Part shown: positions 10,432-19,600 of the stretch, piece by piece | Position numbering within the stretch: the first letter of the stretch is position 1 | Layout: every line of letters begins with the position of its first letter | Origin: Caulobacter endophyticus | GTDB lineage: Bacteria; Pseudomonadota; Alphaproteobacteria; Caulobacterales; Caulobacteraceae | Reading direction: 5' to 3' | NCBI RefSeq assembly: GCF_029543245.1 | Contig: NZ_JARQWV010000010.1 | Location: 124,001-188,000, forward strand | DNA length: 64,000 bases | The notes under the pieces: generated by a model | What the model saw: the letters and a program-made list of their open reading frames with translations, nothing else | What the model was told of the DNA's origin: nothing | Database searches by the model: none | Position numbers and translations under genes: made by a program

Positions 10432-11820
10432 ATGACCACCTCCCCCATTCACGTGATCGGCGGCGGCCTCGCTGGTTCCGAGGCCGCCTGGCAGATCGCC
10501 CAGGCCGGCGTTCCCGTCATCCTGCACGAGATGCGCAAGGACGACGCCAGCGGCAAAGTCACCACCGACGCCCACCAGACCGACGGCCTGGCCGAGATGG
10601 TGTGTTCCAACTCGTTCCGCTCGGACGACTGGCAGTTCAACGCCGTCGGTTTGCTGCACGCCGAGATGCGCCGCTGCGACTCGATCATCATGTCGGCGGC
10701 CGACCAGCACCAGGTGCCGGCCGGCGGCGCCCTGGCGGTCGACCGCGACGGTTTCTCCGAGGAGGTCACCCGCCGCCTGGAAGCCCACTCGCTGGTCACG
10801 ATCGTCCGCGAGGAGATCGCCGGCCTGCCGCCGCAGGACTGGGACAACGTCATCGTCGCCACCGGCCCGCTGACCTCGCCGGCCCTGGCCCAGGCGGTGC
10901 TCGACCTGTCGGGCGAAGGCCAGCTGTCGTTCTTCGACGCCATCGCGCCGATCATCCACCTTGAGTCCGTGAACATGGACGTCGCCTGGCGCCAGTCGCG
11001 CTACGACAAGGAAGGCCCCGGCGGCGACGCGGCCGCCTACATCAACTGCCCCATGAACAAGGAGCAGTACGAGGCCTTCATCGACGCCCTGCTGGCCGGC
11101 CCCAAGGCCGAGTTCAAGGAGTGGGAGAACGTCCCCTATTTCGACGGCTGCCTGCCGATCGAGGTGATGGCCGAACGCGGCCGCGAAACCCTGCGCCATG
11201 GTCCGATGAAGCCCGTCGGCCTGACCAACCCGCGCGACCCGACCGTGAAGTCCTACGCCATCGTCCAGCTGCGCCAGGATAACGCCCTGGGCACCCTGTG
11301 GAACATGGTCGGCTTCCAGACCAAGCTGAAGCACGGCGTCCAGGCCGAGACCTTCCGCATGATCCCGGGCCTGGAGAACGCCCAGTTCGCGCGCCTTGGC
11401 GGCCTGCACCGCAACACCTTCATCAACTCGCCCAAGCTGCTGGACAAGGCCCTGCGCCTGAAGGCCGCGCCGCGCATGCGCTTCGCCGGCCAGGTGACCG
11501 GCGTCGAGGGCTATGTGGAGAGCGCCGCCATCGGCCTGCTGGCCGGTCGTTTCGCCGCCGCCGAGCGCAAGGGCGGTTCGCTGGAGGCCCCGCCCGCGAC
11601 CACCGCCCTGGGCGCTCTCGTCGAGCATATCACCGGCGGGCACATGGACGGCGGCTCCTTCCAGCCGATGAACATCAACTACGGCCTGCTGCCGCCGCTC
11701 GAGGCCCCAAAGGTCGACGAGGACGGCAAGAAGATCCCGCTCAAGGAACGCGGCCGCGCCAAGAAGCGACTGATGAGCATCCGGGCGCTGAAGGACCTGG
11801 ACGCCTGGCTGGGGAACTGA
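10432..11820 (+). CDS. trmFO: Methylenetetrahydrofolate-tRNA-(uracil-5-)-methyltransferase
   Basis: 462 residues. TrmFO methylates U54 of tRNA, forming ribothymidine in the T loop, with methylenetetrahydrofolate as carbon donor and FAD as reductant. The N-terminus carries the FAD-binding fold [15 protein letters not shown]. The family blocks [18 protein letters not shown] (with a conserved Cys), [16 protein letters not shown] (second conserved Cys) and [10 protein letters not shown] are all present, and the length is standard. A GAGG ribosome binding site precedes the ATG. Divergent from the membrane-protein cluster. Confidence 0.97.
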   Translation: MTTSPIHVIGGGLAGSEAAWQIAQAGVPVILHEMRKDDASGKVTTDAHQTDGLAEMVCSNSFRSDDWQFNAVGLLHAEMRRCDSIIMSAADQHQVPAGGALAVDRDGFSEEVTRRLEAHSLVTIVREEIAGLPPQDWDNVIVATGPLTSPALAQAVLDLSGEGQLSFFDAIAPIIHLESVNMDVAWRQSRYDKEGPGGDAAAYINCPMNKEQYEAFIDALLAGPKAEFKEWENVPYFDGCLPIEVMAERGRETLRHGPMKPVGLTNPRDPTVKSYAIVQLRQDNALGTLWNMVGFQTKLKHGVQAETFRMIPGLENAQFARLGGLHRNTFINSPKLLDKALRLKAAPRMRFAGQVTGVEGYVESAAIGLLAGRFAAAERKGGSLEAPPATTALGALVEHITGGHMDGGSFQPMNINYGLLPPLEAPKVDEDGKKIPLKERGRAKKRLMSIRALKDLDAWLGN

Positions 11821-11868
11821 TCCCCGGGATTTGAAGAAATAGGCCTCCGCCCGATCCAAGGCGGAAAA

Positions 11869-11903
11869 GCGCGGCCGTGGAACCTTGGCGTTCCCGGCCG
11901 CGC
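11869..11903 (+). other. Strong hairpin between trmFO and the next gene
   Basis: GCGCGGCCG (11869-11877) pairs with CGGCCGCGC (11895-11903), and inside it GGAAC pairs with GTTCC around a 6-base loop. This gives a 14-bp stem with one bulged T. No T-run follows, so it may be a factor-assisted terminator or a structured leader for the gene at 11937. Confidence 0.55.
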
Positions 11904-11936
11904 CACTACAGCGCGGCGTCTCATGCGAGATCGCCC

Positions 11937-12641
11937 ATGCTCCGCAAGTTCAGCGCCGCCGTCGCCGCCACGGCCCTCCTCGCCGCCCCCGCCCTAGCCC
12001 AGGACGTGGTCTCGCCGACCAAGGACGCGATCATGGCGTCCTTCGACATCGTCCGCACCGAGGTCAAGAGCGTCGGCCCGGACGTCGTCTTCCGCGTGCA
12101 GGTGCGCGGCAAGGCCGGCGAGATGAAGCCCAAGGCCGTCGGCCAGTTCGCCGGCAGCGCGGTGTGGAGCTACGTGTGGCCCACCTCGCTCGACAGCGGC
12201 AGCGTCGGTTTCGAGGGCGGCCAGGGCATTCTCGCCTTGGCGGTGACCTTCCACCCCGACTTCGACGACGCGGCCTATGGCGGGGTCAACCGTCACGTCT
12301 GGCACCCGCACTGGGTGGTCCTGGTTCCCGACGACGCCTGCGGCAAGGGCGCGCTGAAGGTCCGCGACATCCCCGAAGGGGCCAAACCCAAGGTGCCGGC
12401 CACCTGGCCCGGCGTGCCGCTGCTGATCGACAGCCCGACCTATCCCACCACCCTGGCCACCGACACCGTCGAGGTCAGCGTGCCGGCCGGCGTCATCGGC
12501 GCGGTCGAGGGCGTGAAGTTCGACGGCGTCACCTCGGCGCTGAAGGTCAACGCCAACCTGCACGCGCCGCTGCTGTGCATCTCCGACATCTTCGACGTGG
12601 CCTCGGGCGACCTCAGCCTGCCCGGCAAGATCACCCGCTGA
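11937..12641 (+). CDS. Secreted protein of unknown function
   Basis: 234 residues from ATG 11937, chosen because it opens a clear signal peptide (MLRKFSAAVAATALLAAPALAQ). The mature part is beta-rich and has no domain I can name. Notable stretches are SAVWSYVWPTSLD, a HVWHPHWVVLVPDD segment with three His, and two Cys (DDACGKG and LLCISD) that could form a disulfide. The AraC-type gene follows after 7 bases, so the two are probably co-transcribed. Periplasmic location is well supported; the role is open. Confidence 0.75.
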   Translation: MLRKFSAAVAATALLAAPALAQDVVSPTKDAIMASFDIVRTEVKSVGPDVVFRVQVRGKAGEMKPKAVGQFAGSAVWSYVWPTSLDSGSVGFEGGQGILALAVTFHPDFDDAAYGGVNRHVWHPHWVVLVPDDACGKGALKVRDIPEGAKPKVPATWPGVPLLIDSPTYPTTLATDTVEVSVPAGVIGAVEGVKFDGVTSALKVNANLHAPLLCISDIFDVASGDLSLPGKITR

Positions 12642-12648
12642 GCGGCGG

Positions 12649-13056
12649 ATGTGCTTCTACGATCCCGAACCGGGCGGCCTCGCGCCGCCCGGCGCCTTCG
12701 TGGGCGCAAGGCCAGCCGGCCTCGCGCCCTGGCAGGCCAGCCGCGCAGCGGCCCATGTCGAGCGCCGGCTGGAGGCGACGATCCGCGTCGTCGATCTGGC
12801 CCGCGCCGCGCGCCTCAGCCCGTCCTATTTCTCGCGCGCCTTCAAGGCGACCTTCGGCCTGTCGCCGCAGAAGTATGTCGTCGAACGCCGCCTCGCCCGC
12901 GCCAAGCGGATCATGCTGACCACCGACGAGCCGCTGTGCGGCATCGCCGCCAGCTGCGGCTTCAGCGACCAGGCCCACCTGTCGCGCGTCTTCAGGCGAC
13001 GCGAGGGCGCGCCGCCGAACGCCTGGCGTCGCGAACGACGCCAGGCGTCCCTCTGA
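12649..13056 (+). CDS. Short AraC-family transcriptional regulator (DNA-binding domain only)
   Basis: 135 residues. After a Pro/Gly-rich start, residues 28-130 form a complete AraC/XylS double helix-turn-helix: VVDLARAARLSPSYFSRAFK and the second helix set GIAASCGFSDQAHLSRVFRR, ending in the usual GAPPNAWRRER. There is no effector domain. It is closely related to the regulator at 13961-14524 (shared LAPWQA, YF(S/G)(R/K)AFK, CGFSDQ, PNAWRR). It sits 7 bases after a secreted unknown and converges on the hydrolase gene with 4 bases between. Confidence 0.88.
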   Translation: MCFYDPEPGGLAPPGAFVGARPAGLAPWQASRAAAHVERRLEATIRVVDLARAARLSPSYFSRAFKATFGLSPQKYVVERRLARAKRIMLTTDEPLCGIAASCGFSDQAHLSRVFRRREGAPPNAWRRERRQASL

Positions 13057-13060
13057 ACCT

Positions 13061-13924
13061 TTAGCGGGTCGAGCGCACGAAGCTTGCGATGTGCTCGGCC
13101 GAGGCGCGCGGATACTGGTGCTGGGGGCCGTGCCCGGCCGAGGGATAGGTGATCAGGTGCAGCGTCGGCAGCGCCTGGTTCAGGGCGTACCAGTTCTCGA
13201 CCGGGAAGATGATGTCGTGGTCGCCGCCCAGATGCAGGATCGGCTTGTCTGTGGTCTTCAGAACCTCCAGCACCGCGTCGGCGGGAAAGATCGGGTTCTT
13301 GGGCCCGGCGCCGATATTGGCGCGGGCAAACGCGATCGGCACCGGAGGCGAACGCCCCTGCGTCCGTTCGGCGATGCGGGCCGAGGATTCGGCGGCGGCC
13401 TTGCGGCTGGCCTGTGACTTCGGCTCGAAGAACAGGATCTCTTCTTCCTTCAGCGCATAGTCCTCGATGACGGCGGTGTCGAAGAACAGCTGCTCGGCCG
13501 GCTTGACCAACGGCCCGGGCGGGGTGGTGCCGATCAGCAGCAGGTGGCTGATACGCGCGCCGGCCACGGCGAAGGCCACCTGGGCCGCCATGCCGCCCAG
13601 CGACCAGCCGCCAAGCACGACGTCGCTGATGTCGAGGGCGGTCATCAGGTCGATCGGATCGCGGGCCATCTCGGCGGGATTGTAGGTCGCCTCGCCGGTC
13701 GACAGGCCAAGGCCCGAATAGTCGAAGGTGATCACCCGGAAGCCCTCGTCGGCCAGGCCGTCGAGGAAGGCGGGATCCCAGACGTCCATGTTGCCCCGAA
13801 AGCGGGTGCACAGCACCAGCGGCCGGCCCTCGCCGATCGAGCGGTAGGCCAGGGTGCGGCCGCCAACCTCGACGAACTGGTTTGGGGCCGAGACGGCGCG
13901 ATGGACTGAAGCGACGGCGTTCAT
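13061..13924 (-). CDS. Alpha/beta hydrolase
   Basis: 287 residues, no signal peptide. The fold signatures are an oxyanion segment LCTRFRGNMDVWDP near residue 38, the nucleophile elbow GGWSLGGMAA (Ser near 108), an acid in GGDHDIIFP near 235, and the catalytic His in SAGHGPQHQYP near 265. The family includes esterases and non-heme haloperoxidase-like hydrolases acting on small esters or lactones; the substrate is unknown. It lies 36 bases downstream of an AraC-type regulator in the same direction, which may control it. Confidence 0.85.
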   Translation of the reverse strand: MNAVASVHRAVSAPNQFVEVGGRTLAYRSIGEGRPLVLCTRFRGNMDVWDPAFLDGLADEGFRVITFDYSGLGLSTGEATYNPAEMARDPIDLMTALDISDVVLGGWSLGGMAAQVAFAVAGARISHLLLIGTTPPGPLVKPAEQLFFDTAVIEDYALKEEEILFFEPKSQASRKAAAESSARIAERTQGRSPPVPIAFARANIGAGPKNPIFPADAVLEVLKTTDKPILHLGGDHDIIFPVENWYALNQALPTLHLITYPSAGHGPQHQYPRASAEHIASFVRSTR

Positions 13925-13960
13925 GAAAGACCTCGAAGGCAGGGTTGAACCGCCGGCAGC

Positions 13961-14524
13961 CTAGGCCTGCGCGCGCCGCGGGAGTTGGACGGAGCCGCCG
14001 TGATCGTCGTCGCGGTCACCGAACTCCAGCGCCCCCGCATGCAGGCGCCGCCAGGCGTTCGGCGTCATCCCCACCAGGCGGTGAAAGCGATTGGTCAGGT
14101 GCGACTGGTCGGAGAAGCCGCAGGCCAGGGCGATGTCCTTCAGCGGATCCTCGCCCTGGGCGATCAGGATCTTGGCTCGCGCCACGCGCCGCTGCACGAC
14201 CATGGCGTGGGGACTGACGCCGAAGCTGCTCTTGAAGGCCTTGCCGAAATAGCCCGACCGGACCCCGGCGGCCGCGGCCAGTTCGGCCACGGTCAGGCCG
14301 CGCTCGAGGTTGTCGTCTATATAGCTGGCGACCCGACGGGCCTGCCACGGCGCCAGCCCGCCGCTCCGCGCCGCTTCGGCCAGGGGCGGCGCCTGCAACA
14401 CCAGGATCGCCTGGTCGAGCAGTCGCCGGGCGCCCTCGACGTCGCTGAGCAGCCGCTGCTGTATCTCCTCCAGCAGCGCGCCGACCCTGGCCGAAGCCTG
14501 CTCGCGAACGATCTGCCGTTCCAT
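13961..14524 (-). CDS. AraC-family transcriptional regulator
   Basis: 187 residues from ATG 14524, chosen for its GAGGGG ribosome binding site (spacing 8); the frame is open 23 codons further upstream but without conserved sequence. The first 75 residues are helical (VREQASARVGALLEEIQQRL), then comes a complete AraC DNA-binding domain: LTVAELAAAAGVRSGYFGKAFK and DIALACGFSDQSHLTNRFHR, ending in MTPNAWRRL. Lies between fecR and the hydrolase gene in a leftward series, 90 bases from fecR. Paralogue of the regulator at 12649. Confidence 0.85.
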   Translation of the reverse strand: MERQIVREQASARVGALLEEIQQRLLSDVEGARRLLDQAILVLQAPPLAEAARSGGLAPWQARRVASYIDDNLERGLTVAELAAAAGVRSGYFGKAFKSSFGVSPHAMVVQRRVARAKILIAQGEDPLKDIALACGFSDQSHLTNRFHRLVGMTPNAWRRLHAGALEFGDRDDDHGGSVQLPRRAQA

Positions 14525-14614
14525 CGCCTCGTCCCCTCGACCGGAGCTCGACCGGCTCCCGGGGGAGAACACGCAGCGGCCGGCAAAACCCACACCGGCG
14601 CTCTTTCGATTGCT

Positions 14615-15640
14615 TCAGTCGGCCCGGACGATCCTGTAGCGGCCGGGCCCCGCCGCCTCGCCGCGCACCGGCAGGACCTGGGACACGGTGCGAAGAAAGC
14701 GTCGCGGATCGCCGGTGCGGAAGCGGCCCGTCAGCCGCATGGCCGCCACCTCCGGGTCTTCGACGACCAGCTTGCCGGCGCTGTGGCGGTTCAGTTCGGC
14801 CGTCACCTCCGACAGCGGCCTGTCCTCGAAGGTGATCGAGGTCTCGCGCCAGGCCGCGGCCTCGGCCTCGTCGGCCGGAGCGACGATGTCGCGCCCGTGG
14901 GCCGCGGTCAGCTGCCGACCCGGGGCCAGCACCACGGGCCGTCCGGGTCCGTCGAGGGCGTCGGGCGTGCGGGCCACCGAGACCTGACCCTCGACCAGGG
15001 TCACCCGTAGCGGCCCCTGGTCGAGGCGAACGTCGAAGCGCGTGCCCAGGGCGGTGATCCTGCGCCCGCCGGCCTCGACCGTGAACGGCCGCTCGCGGTC
15101 GGGGGCGACGTCGAAGAACGCCCGCCCCCGCACCAGCCGTATCGCGCGGCCGCCATGATCGTAGGCCAGATCGAGGGCGCTGCCCGGCGCGAGGCTGGCC
15201 TTGCTGCCGTCCGGCAGGTCGAAGGTCTGCGTCGCCCCGGTCGCGACGAGATCGGGCTCGCCGAACATGGCGATCGCCTGCGGGACCGGCGGCGGCGATG
15301 GCGGGACGGGACGCTCGGCCAGCCACAGTCCAAGCCCGACGGCGACCACAAACACAGCCGCCGCCGCCATCCAGCGCGGCGAGGGAAGACGCACGGCTGC
15401 CTTCCTGGCGCGGCGGCGCAGCGTCCGCATCGTCGCCTCGTCGCCGACCTCGTCGAAGCCGCTCCAGATCGCCTGGGCGCGCAGCCAGGCCTCCCGATTG
15501 CCGGGCTCCCGATCCAGCCAGGCGTCGAGAACGGCGGCCTGGTCCGGATCCGACTCGTCGACGTTCAGCCACAGCAGCGCCGCCGCCTCTTCGCGCGGCA
15601 GGCGGGCCATGTCTTCCGCATCCAGGGGATAGGCGCTCAT
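14615..15640 (-). CDS. FecR-family transmembrane anti-sigma regulator
   Basis: 341 residues. The N-terminal cytosolic part (residues 1-90) has the FecR-type AALLWLNVDESDP...WLDREPGNREAW motif that binds the sigma factor. A membrane segment follows at about residues 92-109 (MAAAAVFVVAVGLGLWLA), then a periplasmic FecR domain (TFDLPDGSKASLAPGSALDL, LVRGRAFFDV, ALGTRFDVR). The C-terminus (about 265-341) looks like a DUF4974/STN-like domain (ITFEDRPLSEVTAELNRHS). It overlaps the ECF sigma gene by 4 bases (ATGA), the usual coupling. Confidence 0.92.
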   Translation of the reverse strand: MSAYPLDAEDMARLPREEAAALLWLNVDESDPDQAAVLDAWLDREPGNREAWLRAQAIWSGFDEVGDEATMRTLRRRARKAAVRLPSPRWMAAAAVFVVAVGLGLWLAERPVPPSPPPVPQAIAMFGEPDLVATGATQTFDLPDGSKASLAPGSALDLAYDHGGRAIRLVRGRAFFDVAPDRERPFTVEAGGRRITALGTRFDVRLDQGPLRVTLVEGQVSVARTPDALDGPGRPVVLAPGRQLTAAHGRDIVAPADEAEAAAWRETSITFEDRPLSEVTAELNRHSAGKLVVEDPEVAAMRLTGRFRTGDPRRFLRTVSQVLPVRGEAAGPGRYRIVRAD

Positions 15641-16185
15641 CGCAGGTCCCCCGCATGGGCCAGCAGGCGTTCCAGCGCCTTGGCCGTGTGTTTCTCGACG
15701 GCGCTGCCTGAAATGCCCAGGCGGCTGGCGATCTCGCGGACGGTCATGCCCTCGATCCGCCGCAGCACAAAGATCGTCCGCGTACGCTCGGGCAGGGTCA
15801 GCAGGGCGGCGCTGGCCGCGCGCAGGGCCTCCCGGGCGTCGAACCGGCTTGCCGGATCGTCGTCGGTCTCGCCGTGGCGCTCGGGATCGAACGGCACGTG
15901 CTGGTCGGTGCGCCTGGCCAGCCGCCGCCGGTGGCGATCGGCCCAGACGCTGGCGGCGGTGCGAAACACATAGGCGCGGGCGTACTCCTCGTCGTCGAGG
16001 CCCAGCTGATCGGCGGCCCGCACGAACACTTCCTGCACCAGGTCCTCGACCTCGGCGTCGGCGCCCAGGCGGCGACGGAAGAAGGCGGTCACGGCCGTCT
16101 GCAGGGCAAGCGCGCGCGCCGGGTCGGCCGCCGCCCTTGGACCTTCCGTCGACTGCGGATGGGCTGCCGCCACCTTACGCTCCAC
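15637..16185 (-). CDS. FecI-like ECF RNA polymerase sigma factor
   Basis: 182 residues. Region 2 is visible as VEDLVQEVFVRAADQL and YVFRTAASVWADRHRRR, and region 4 as LLTLPERTRTIFVLRRIEGMTVREIASRLGISGSAVEKHTAKAL. Such factors are held by the cognate FecR and released when an outer-membrane receptor binds its ligand. It is the first gene of the leftward sigma/FecR pair and faces away from the TonB-dependent receptor at 16646, 460 bases apart, which is the natural target candidate. Confidence 0.93.
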   Translation of the reverse strand: MERKVAAAHPQSTEGPRAAADPARALALQTAVTAFFRRRLGADAEVEDLVQEVFVRAADQLGLDDEEYARAYVFRTAASVWADRHRRRLARRTDQHVPFDPERHGETDDDPASRFDAREALRAASAALLTLPERTRTIFVLRRIEGMTVREIASRLGISGSAVEKHTAKALERLLAHAGDLR

Positions 16186-16645
16186 TCACGCCGTTCCGGC
16201 GCTCGGCCGGACGGTCGAGGCGCGGGTCTCCCCCAGAACACGCAGCCGGCGCCGAAACCCTCATCGCCCCCAACGAAATTCCGTCACCGCGGATCGCGGC
16301 CGCACAGCATCGCCGAGAACCACCCCAACGGCTACGGCGCGCGAACCGATTCCACGCCACGGGGGCCGGCCAGGCCGCCTTTGGCCGGGCGCGGTCGCGC
16401 CGCTCGATACCGTGCGCCAAGCTCGCAAACCCGCGTTTTGTTGCTTTGCCGCTACGCCGCGCCGCGGATTTGCCGGCTTCGCCACCGAACGGCCGTTTTT
16501 AGTTTGATCCCGCTCGGTCAATTCGGCTTAATGACACCGGTAGCTATTTTAATGACACCGGTGGCGGATAACGCTACCACTAAGAAACGAGATCACGGGT
16601 CGGCCGCTCAAGAGCCTCCCCGTCGGGAAGAAACTGGGAGGGAAT
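16186..16645. other. 460-base divergent regulatory region
   Basis: This gap between the sigma factor and the receptor gene holds no convincing gene. Its right part has lower GC and contains two direct operator-like repeats (listed separately). A GGAGGGAAT ribosome binding site lies just before the receptor ATG. I see no other clear element in the left part. Confidence 0.7.
16528..16565 (+). promoter_or_regulatory. Two direct operator-like repeats TTAATGACACCGGT(A/G)GC
   Basis: TTAATGACACCGGTAGC at 16528-16544 is repeated as TTAATGACACCGGTGGC at 16549-16565, a spacing of 21 bases or two helical turns on the same DNA face. The core ACCGGT is palindromic. LacI-family sugar regulators use sites of this general kind. 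A related TAATGTTACCGGT lies before the GH3 gene (61368). The role is inferred. Confidence 0.6.
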
Positions 16646-19600
16646 ATGTTGCAAGTCACTTCGCGGCGAAGCCGCGCCCGCGTGCTGTGCGATCGTGCGT
16701 CGCTCGGCGCCCTGACCATCGCCGGCAGCCTGCTGCTGGCCGGAACCGCCTTCGCTCAAGACGCCGCCCCCGCCGCTCAGGCCTCGGGCCAGACCGAGGA
16801 GACCGCGGTCGAGGAAGTCGTCGTCACCGGCTACCGCGCCGCCCTGCAAAGCGCCCTCAGCCTGAAGCGCAGCTCGAACGTGATGGTCGACGCCATCAAC
16901 GCCGAGGACATCGCCGACTTCCCCGACGCCAACCTCGCCGAGTCGCTGCAGCGCCTGCCGGGGGTGTCGGTAGACCGTGAGAACGGCGAAGGCCGCACCA
17001 TCACCGTCCGCGGCCTGGGCAGCGACTTCACCCGCGTTCGCCTGAACGGCCTGGAAGCCCTGTCGACGGCCGGCCCGTCGATCGCCGGCGACGCCGCCAA
17101 CCGCTCGCGCGGGTTCGACTTCAACACCTTCGCCTCCGAGCTGTTCAGCGCCCTGAAGGTGCAGAAGACCGCCTCGGCCGAGACCGACGAAGGCTCGCTC
17201 GGCGCCACGGTCGACCTGGAGACCGGCAAGCCGCTGAACTTCAAGGACCGCCGCCTGGCCCTGTCGGTGCAGGACGCCTACTATAAGAACGGCGGCACCC
17301 ACTCGCCGCGCTTCGCGGGCCTCGTCTCCGATCGCTGGGAAACCAACTGGGGCGACTTCGGCGCGCTGTTCTCGGTCGCCTACAACAAGCGCAACCAGAT
17401 CATCGACAGCTATCAGCGCCAGGCCGGCCAGTCGGACTACACCTATCGCCAGTCGACCTTCCTGGCGACCAACTCGACCGCCACCTCGCCGCGCCGGCAG
17501 GGCTTCGCCGCCCCGACCGGCACCGCCTGCAACGGCGGCGTGATCCCGGGCATCAACATCACCAACACGGCGATCTGCTCGATGCTGGTGGGCTCGAACG
17601 CGGCCGCCTACAACCTGATCAACAATCCCTCGAGCGCGACGACCAACGCCACCAGCCTGACCGGCACCGGCACGATCACCGCGCCCGGTCCGCTGACCCG
17701 CATTCCCGCCCTGGCCACGCTGAACCAGCAGGACCTGGAGCAGGAGCGCCTGGGCCTGACCGGCGCCCTGCAATGGCGCCCGACCAGCCGCACGACCATT
17801 TCGTACGACTGGGTCTATTCGGAGCTGCAGCAGTCGTCGGTCAACTACCAGGTCCAGACCGTCGGCCTGAACCGCAACAACACCAACAACAGCACCGGCA
17901 ACCCCTTCTACACGCTGAACCCGGCCACCACTGCCGCCCAGAAGCGGGCGTTCTACGCGTCGTGCGCCGCGCAGGCCGCCAACGAAGTCCGCGACGCCAT
18001 CGACTGCGGCCAGCAGCTGAACGGCGGCGGCCTGGTCGCCGGCACGACCAACAGCTACAACCCGTTCAACCTCGATCCGTACGACTACTACAACTCCGTC
18101 TCGTCGGTGGGTTACGTGCCCAGCGCGAACGGCACTGCGATGGTCGACAAGTTCATCGGCCGTCCCAGCGTGCGCCTGATCGATGCGGCGCTGTCGCCGA
18201 CCGGGGCCAACGCCGACTATCTGAAGCTGGGCAATGTCGACCTGCGCTCGGCCGCCGACGCGGCGTTCTTCACGACCTACTTCCGCCAGTCGTCGCTGAA
18301 GCTGGACCACGAGTTCAGCGACAACTTCACGATGAGCGCCGTCTGGGGCAAGTCGTCGTCGAAGAACAAGACCCAAGGCCTGCTTGCCGACTTCATCCGC
18401 CTGGACTCGGGCCAGGGCGTGGCCGGCGACGACTACCTCGTCTACGACGCCCGCGGCGGCGGCGACATGCCGCTGCTGAACCTGGGCTTCGACGCCACCC
18501 AGGCCTCGGCCTGGGACTTCGTGAAGGGCTACTCGGCCCTGCGCCACTTCCAGCGCTTCACCAACAACGACTACGAGACCCTGCGCTTCGACTTCAAGTA
18601 CGACCTGGACGACAACTACGCGATCCGGTTCGGCGTCAGCCAGCGCAAGTACGGCTTCGACACCGCCGAGTATCGCCGTCTGAGCGGCGAGACCCTGAAC
18701 CCCAGCCTGAAGGAAGCCGGCACCAACATCGCTTCGGTCAGCAAGGTCATCAACTGGGGCACCGGCCTGGACGTCCCGTCCGGCGGCACCACCGCCTTCC
18801 TGGCGCCCGACCTGCAGAAGATGGTCAGCCTGTTCGACTTCGACTGTAACTGCGTCAACAAGTGGGGCGACTGGCGCCTGTCGTACCTGAGCAGCGCGGC
18901 CAACCGCTACTCGGTCGAGGAAAAGGATACCGGCGCCTTCGTCCAGTTCGACTACAACACCGAACTGTTCGGGCGCGAACTGCGCGGCAACATCGGCACC
19001 CGCTACGCCATCACCGAGCTGGAATCCTCGGGCCTGACCAACGGCTCGCGGCCGATCTCGGGCGAGAACAAGTACACCGACGTCCTGCCGTCGCTGAACG
19101 CCGCCTACGAGGTGGCCGACAACATGTACATCCGTTTCGGCGCGGCCAAGGTCATGGCCCGCCCGATGCTCGGCAACCTGTCGCCCTCGGTGACGGCGAT
19201 CAGCGTGCCCACCGGCGCCGGCGCCGTGGTCGGCGGCACGATGACCGTCGGCAACCCGAAGCTCGACCCGTTCCGTGCGGTCAACTACGACCTGAGCTTC
19301 GAGTGGTACTTCACCTCGGGCGCCCTGGTGTCGGTCGCGGTCTTCGACAAGCAGATCAACAACTTCCCGCAGACCCTGATCAACAACGCCCCGCTGAGCC
19401 AGATCCTGGACGCCGCGGGCATCGCCGCCCTGCGGGCCGCCCAGACCAACGTCAACGCCCTGGCCTATATCGACGCCGACAACACCTTCGACATCCGCCA
19501 GTTCGACAACGCGCCGGGCGGCTACATCCGCGGCGTCGAGGTCAACTACCAGCAGAACCTGACCTTCCTGCCCTGGTACTTCAAGAACCTGGGCGTCCAG

